Assembly: GCA_028290165.1 (NCBI GenBank) | Contig: JAQGKJ010000489.1 | Span: forward strand, 1-10,446 | Length of the DNA: 10,446 nt | Origin: Bradyrhizobium sp. | GTDB taxonomy: Bacteria; Pseudomonadota; Alphaproteobacteria; Rhizobiales; Xanthobacteraceae | Direction of reading: 5' to 3' | Program-made: the position numbers and the translations under genes | Notes under the pieces: generated by a model | Databases searched by the model: none | What the model saw: only the letters and a program-made list of their open reading frames with translations | Told to the model about the DNA's origin: nothing | In this document: positions 7,358 through 10,446 of the stretch, piece after piece | Numbering within the stretch: position 1 is the first letter of the stretch | Layout of the letters: each line of letters starts with the position of its first letter

Positions 7358-8902
7358 TTACGCCGCCGCGGCGATGCCCCGCGGACTGGCCGCATGCTCC
7401 TTGAGGACCACGCCCGCGGTGTCGGCTTCAACAAGCGACACGTCATAGGTCCAGAGATCGGCGAGGTGCTGCAGCACGCGCTTGGCATCCGCCTCGTTCA
7501 GCACGGCTCCCTTCACGGCCGCATGCCGCAACATCAGGCGGCGATCGCCTGCCAGATCGACGTCGACCACTTCGATGTTGGGATCGATGTAGCCTACGTC
7601 ATACTGCCGCGCCAATTCGCGCCGGACGCGGCGATAGCCGCGCTCGTCGTGGATGGCGTCGACCCGGATGCCGGCGCTTTCATTCGGATCGTCGTGCAAA
7701 TGAAACATTCGCAAGTGCCGCATCAATCGTGGGCTGAGGAACTGACTGATGAAGCTTTCATCGCGGTAATTGGCCCAGACATCGCGCAACACCGCCATCG
7801 CGTCACCGGTCCCGGCAATATCGGGAAACCACTCGCGATCCTCCTCCTCAGGCTTGGTCACGATGCGCTCGATGTCCTGCATCATCGCAAAGCCTAGCGC
7901 GTAAGGATTAAAGCCCGAAAAACGCTGGTCGTCGAAGTCAGGCTGGAACACCACATTGGTGTGCGACTGCAGGAATTCCAGGAAATTGCCGTCGGAAATC
8001 CGGCCCTGCTCGTGCAACCGGGTCATGATGCGGTAATGCACGTAGGTCGCGGTGCCCTCGTTCATGACCTTGGTCTGGCTCTGCGGGTAAAAATATTGCG
8101 CGATGTGCCGCACGATCCGGATCAGCTCGCGCTGCCATGGCTGCAGCCGCGGCGCCGCCTTTTCGAGGAAATACAGCAGGTTTTCCTGCGGCAGCCCAAG
8201 CAGCTTGCGGCGGCGTTCCGTGCTCAGCAATTCCGGGCTCTTGGCTGGTCCGGTCGGAACGGTACGCCACAAATCGTTGAAGGCGCCCTCCTCGTGCAAG
8301 CGGCGGTCTCCGGCGCGCTTTTCTTCGGCACGAAGATCGAGCTTCTTCTTGCCCGGATAGCGATCGATCCCGTGCGACATCAGGGAATGCGCCGCATCGA
8401 GCGTCAACTCGACCGCCAGCCGGCCGTGACGCTCCTCGCATTGCGCGACGTAGCTCTTGGCGAAATCGAGATAATCGAGAATGCCCTCGGCGTCCGTCCA
8501 TTGCTTGAAGAGATAGTTGTTCTTGAAGAAATGGTTATGGCCGAACGCGGCGTGGGCGATCACCAGCGCCTGCATGGTCGCGGTATTCTCTTCCATCAGA
8601 TAGGAAATGCACGGCGAGCTGTTGATCACGATCTCGTAGGCGAGACCCATGAGCCCTTTGCGGTAGAACGCCTCGTGATGGGCGAAATGCTTGCCGAACG
8701 ACCAGTGCTTGTAGAACAGCGGCATGCCGACGGAAGAATAGGCGTCCAGCATCTGCTCGGCGGTGATGACCTCGATCTGGTTGGGGTAGGTGTCGAGCCC
8801 CAGTTCGGATCGCGCAACCTCTTCGCAGGCATCATGGATACGCTGCAACTTCTGAAAGTCCCAGTCCGCTCCCTCAAACAGGCGTTCGGCTATCGCGGTC
8901 AT
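7358..8902 (-). CDS. spoVR: SpoVR family protein (YcgB-like)
   Basis: This is a 514-aa member of the SpoVR/YcgB family, named after a Bacillus subtilis spore-cortex gene but widespread in non-sporulating Proteobacteria. Its biochemical role is not established. The length is close to E. coli YcgB. Visible conserved blocks are MPLFYKHWSFGKHF (60-73), INSSPCISYLMEENTATMQA (93-112), the His-rich IAHAAFGHNHFFKNN (115-129, with His117, His122 and His124) and, further on, NEGTATYVHY. The spaced histidines and acidic residues suggest metal binding, which is inference. ATG 8902 overlaps the stop of the DUF444 gene as ATGA; an open frame extends to 9031 but lies wholly inside that gene. It is the last gene of the prkA-yeaH-spoVR group, so a role with the PrkA kinase in stress or stationary phase is likely. 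Confidence 0.94.
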   Translation of the reverse strand: MTAIAERLFEGADWDFQKLQRIHDACEEVARSELGLDTYPNQIEVITAEQMLDAYSSVGMPLFYKHWSFGKHFAHHEAFYRKGLMGLAYEIVINSSPCISYLMEENTATMQALVIAHAAFGHNHFFKNNYLFKQWTDAEGILDYLDFAKSYVAQCEERHGRLAVELTLDAAHSLMSHGIDRYPGKKKLDLRAEEKRAGDRRLHEEGAFNDLWRTVPTGPAKSPELLSTERRRKLLGLPQENLLYFLEKAAPRLQPWQRELIRIVRHIAQYFYPQSQTKVMNEGTATYVHYRIMTRLHEQGRISDGNFLEFLQSHTNVVFQPDFDDQRFSGFNPYALGFAMMQDIERIVTKPEEEDREWFPDIAGTGDAMAVLRDVWANYRDESFISQFLSPRLMRHLRMFHLHDDPNESAGIRVDAIHDERGYRRVRRELARQYDVGYIDPNIEVVDVDLAGDRRLMLRHAAVKGAVLNEADAKRVLQHLADLWTYDVSLVEADTAGVVLKEHAASPRGIAAAA

Positions 8903-10167
8903 GGCGCGGCTTTCTCCTTGCGGCGGCGCTGGAAGAGGTCGTGAAACACCGGAAAGATCTCGCTGCGGTCGCTGACCTTGCGCATCGACAGCGGCGCTCC
9001 GGCGGCATGCAAGCGCTGATACAGCGACCATAGCGATGAATCGGACATATCGAAGGTCGAGCCACCGGCTTCGCCGACTTCGAGATAGGCAAAAAACTGG
9101 CTGACCGGCAAAATTTTCTCGGTCAGCAGCCGGCTCACCAGATCGCTGTCGGACGTCGAGTTATCGCCATCGGAGGCCTGCGCGGCGTAGATGTTCCAGT
9201 CCGACGCACGAAACCGCGACCTGACGATCTCGTGCATCGCCTGCAGCGCGCTCGATACCAAGGTACCGCCCGACGCCGGACCGTGAAAGAAAGTATCTTC
9301 GTCGACCTCTTCCGCCCGGTCGGTATGACGAATGAAAACGATTTCGACGTGGCGATAGCGCCGCGTCAGAAACACGTAGAGCAGCATGTAAAAGCGCTTG
9401 GCCAGATCCTTCATGTGTTCGGACATCGAGCCCGAAACGTCCATCAGACAGAACATGACAGCCTGGGCGACCGGCTTGGGTACGGTTTCGAAGCGGCGGT
9501 ATCGGATGTCGATCGGATCGATGAACGGAATCCGGCGAATTTTTGCCTTCAAGGCTTCGATCTCCGCCAGCAACTCCGGACGGCGCTCCTCATCGCAATT
9601 CTCGAGTTCGGACTCGAGCTCCTCGATCGTCTCCGGCCGCGGTCGCCGTAACGCGACCCGCCGCGCCAGCGCCAGCCGCACCGTGCGGCTTATCGAGAGG
9701 TTCGCGGGCGAGCCTGAGGTCGCATAGCCGGCGCGCTGAAGCCCCTCGCTCTCCGCTTCCGCGAGCTTCCGCTTGGCCAGATCGGGCAATTCGAGGTCGT
9801 CGAGGAACAGATCGACGAATTCATCGCGGCTCAGCACGAACCGGAAGGCGTCCTCGCTGTCGCCTTCGCCCGCCCCGGATCCCTTCCTGCGGCCTTCGCC
9901 CGAACGCGGAAGCATGTCGCCTTCGATGAACTTCTTGTTTCCGGGAAGCACCATGTCGCGAATGCCGCCTTCGCGGCGAAAGCGCGGCTCGTCCATCCCG
10001 TCGAGCGGGATAGAGACCTCGCCGCCTTCCAGGACGTCCTTGATGTCCCGGTCCTGCGAAGATTTCTTGACGGCGCCCTGAACCAGCGCCTTGGCCCGAC
10101 GCAAGAAACGCTGGCGGTTCTCAAGGCTCTTGCTGCCCGGATTCAGGCGCCTGTCAATGATGTGCAT
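8899..10167 (-). CDS. yeaH: YeaH/YhbH family protein (DUF444), VWA-like
   Basis: This 422-aa DUF444 protein begins MHIIDRRLNPGSKSLENRQR, a typical YeaH/YhbH N-terminus. The N-terminal half is highly charged, with a Gly/Arg/Glu-rich stretch at about 89-104 and a Glu-rich helical segment at about 178-212. The C-terminal half is a von Willebrand A-like domain with an intact MIDAS: DVSGS (Asp243, Ser245, Ser247), Thr302 in SGGT and Asp333 in SDGD. Metal-dependent protein binding is therefore likely. Known: in E. coli yeaH is co-transcribed with the kinase gene yeaG (prkA) and induced under starvation. Here it starts 19 nt after the prkA stop and overlaps spoVR by 4 nt. I chose ATG 10167 because upstream residues of the open frame fall within prkA and do not look like the family. 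The ribosome binding site is weak, so translation may be coupled to prkA. Confidence 0.95.
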   Translation of the reverse strand: MHIIDRRLNPGSKSLENRQRFLRRAKALVQGAVKKSSQDRDIKDVLEGGEVSIPLDGMDEPRFRREGGIRDMVLPGNKKFIEGDMLPRSGEGRRKGSGAGEGDSEDAFRFVLSRDEFVDLFLDDLELPDLAKRKLAEAESEGLQRAGYATSGSPANLSISRTVRLALARRVALRRPRPETIEELESELENCDEERRPELLAEIEALKAKIRRIPFIDPIDIRYRRFETVPKPVAQAVMFCLMDVSGSMSEHMKDLAKRFYMLLYVFLTRRYRHVEIVFIRHTDRAEEVDEDTFFHGPASGGTLVSSALQAMHEIVRSRFRASDWNIYAAQASDGDNSTSDSDLVSRLLTEKILPVSQFFAYLEVGEAGGSTFDMSDSSLWSLYQRLHAAGAPLSMRKVSDRSEIFPVFHDLFQRRRKEKAAP

Positions 10168-10186
10168 AGCCACAGTTGTTTCAGCC

Positions 10187-10446
10187 TCAGCCAGCCTGTT
10201 TGACGCGCATGTACCATTCGACGAGTCGGCGAACCTGACGCTCGGTATAGCCACGACCGACCATCCGCTCGACGAACTCGCCGTGCTTTTTCTCGGTATC
10301 GCCATCCTTCTTGGTGCCGAACGAGATCACCGGAAGAAGGTCTTCGACCTGGGAGAATATCCGCTTCTCGATCACTTCGCGAATCTTCTCGTAGCTGGTC
10401 CAGGACGGGTTTTTGCCGCCGTGCTGAGCCCGCGACCGCAGCGAGA
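10187..10446 (-). CDS. prkA: PrkA serine protein kinase (YeaG), C-terminal fragment cut by the window edge
   Basis: Only the last 85 residues are visible, ending in a TGA at 10189-10187. The tail reads through SYEKIREVIEKRIFS, EDLLPVISFGTKKDGDTEKK, HGEFVERMVGRGYTERQVRR and LVEWYMRVKQAG. It matches the well-conserved end of PrkA/YeaG proteins. Known: PrkA proteins combine an AAA+ ATPase domain with a C-terminal kinase-like domain; E. coli YeaG acts in nitrogen-starvation and stationary-phase responses. The catalytic parts lie outside the window, so their integrity cannot be judged. It is the first visible gene of the prkA-yeaH-spoVR group, and the promoter of that operon must be beyond base 10446. 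A GTG at 10375 lies inside the gene and is not a start. Confidence 0.92.
   Translation of the reverse strand, partial: SLRSRAQHGGKNPSWTSYEKIREVIEKRIFSQVEDLLPVISFGTKKDGDTEKKHGEFVERMVGRGYTERQVRRLVEWYMRVKQAG

Noticed and set aside
7327..7370. Bidirectional terminator between mutM and spoVR
   Set aside because: The only hairpin has a 5-bp stem and lacks a T-tract on both strands; such short GC stems are common by chance in this DNA.
8903..9031. Extended N-terminus for spoVR
   Set aside because: The extra 43 residues lie inside the DUF444 gene in another frame; ATG 8902 gives an ATGA overlap and the normal family length.
10168..10305. 46-residue N-terminal extension of the DUF444 gene
   Set aside because: It lies within prkA in another frame and does not match the family; MHIIDRRLNP is a typical start.

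Overview
The window comes from a GC-rich alphaproteobacterium of the Hyphomicrobiales, most likely Bradyrhizobium or a close relative (Rhodopseudomonas, Nitrobacter, Afipia). The evidence is a DivL-type cell-cycle sensor with the diagnostic tyrosine H-box, GANTC (CcrM-type) sites upstream of it, and the alphaproteobacterial forms of UbiE, UbiB, CoaBC, Dut and MutM. The genus is inferred from the look of the proteins; no search was run. I see no insertion sequences, tRNA or rRNA genes, CRISPR arrays or phage genes. The DNA is almost fully coding and has the character of a chromosomal core region.

Layout. (1) Positions 1-1894, minus strand: most of divL, a membrane-anchored multi-PAS sensor-kinase homologue whose H-box carries Tyr instead of the phosphoacceptor His; its C-terminus lies beyond base 1. 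(2) 1895-2085: a 191-nt regulatory gap with a promoter-like sequence and four GANTC sites within 64 bp. (3) 2086-6351, minus strand: ubiE, ubiB, coaBC and dut in transcription order. GTGA overlaps link ubiE to ubiB and coaBC to dut, and a 56-nt gap separates ubiB from coaBC. (4) 6352-6444: a short divergent intergenic region. (5) 6445-7326, plus strand: mutM. (6) 7358-10446, minus strand, convergent with mutM: the end of prkA, then yeaH/yhbH (DUF444) and spoVR, closely spaced or overlapping as in the conserved prkA-yeaH-spoVR stress module.

How the genes work together. ubiE and ubiB serve ubiquinone synthesis. coaBC makes 4'-phosphopantetheine for coenzyme A. dut keeps dUTP out of DNA, while divergent mutM removes oxidised guanine. 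divL belongs to the DivK-CckA-CtrA polarity and cell-cycle pathway. PrkA, YeaH and SpoVR form a widespread but poorly understood starvation/stress module.

The most unusual item is coaBC. In one uninterrupted frame it carries an N-terminal FitA/VapB-like ribbon-helix-helix (antitoxin-type DNA-binding) domain fused to the full two-domain enzyme. The short gap just upstream contains a promoter-like sequence overlaid by palindromes and a direct repeat, as expected of an autoregulatory operator. The same protein also appears to lack the active-site-flap cysteine known from E. coli Dfp. Together these suggest a CoA enzyme that may also act as a DNA-binding regulator. This is a hypothesis from sequence alone.
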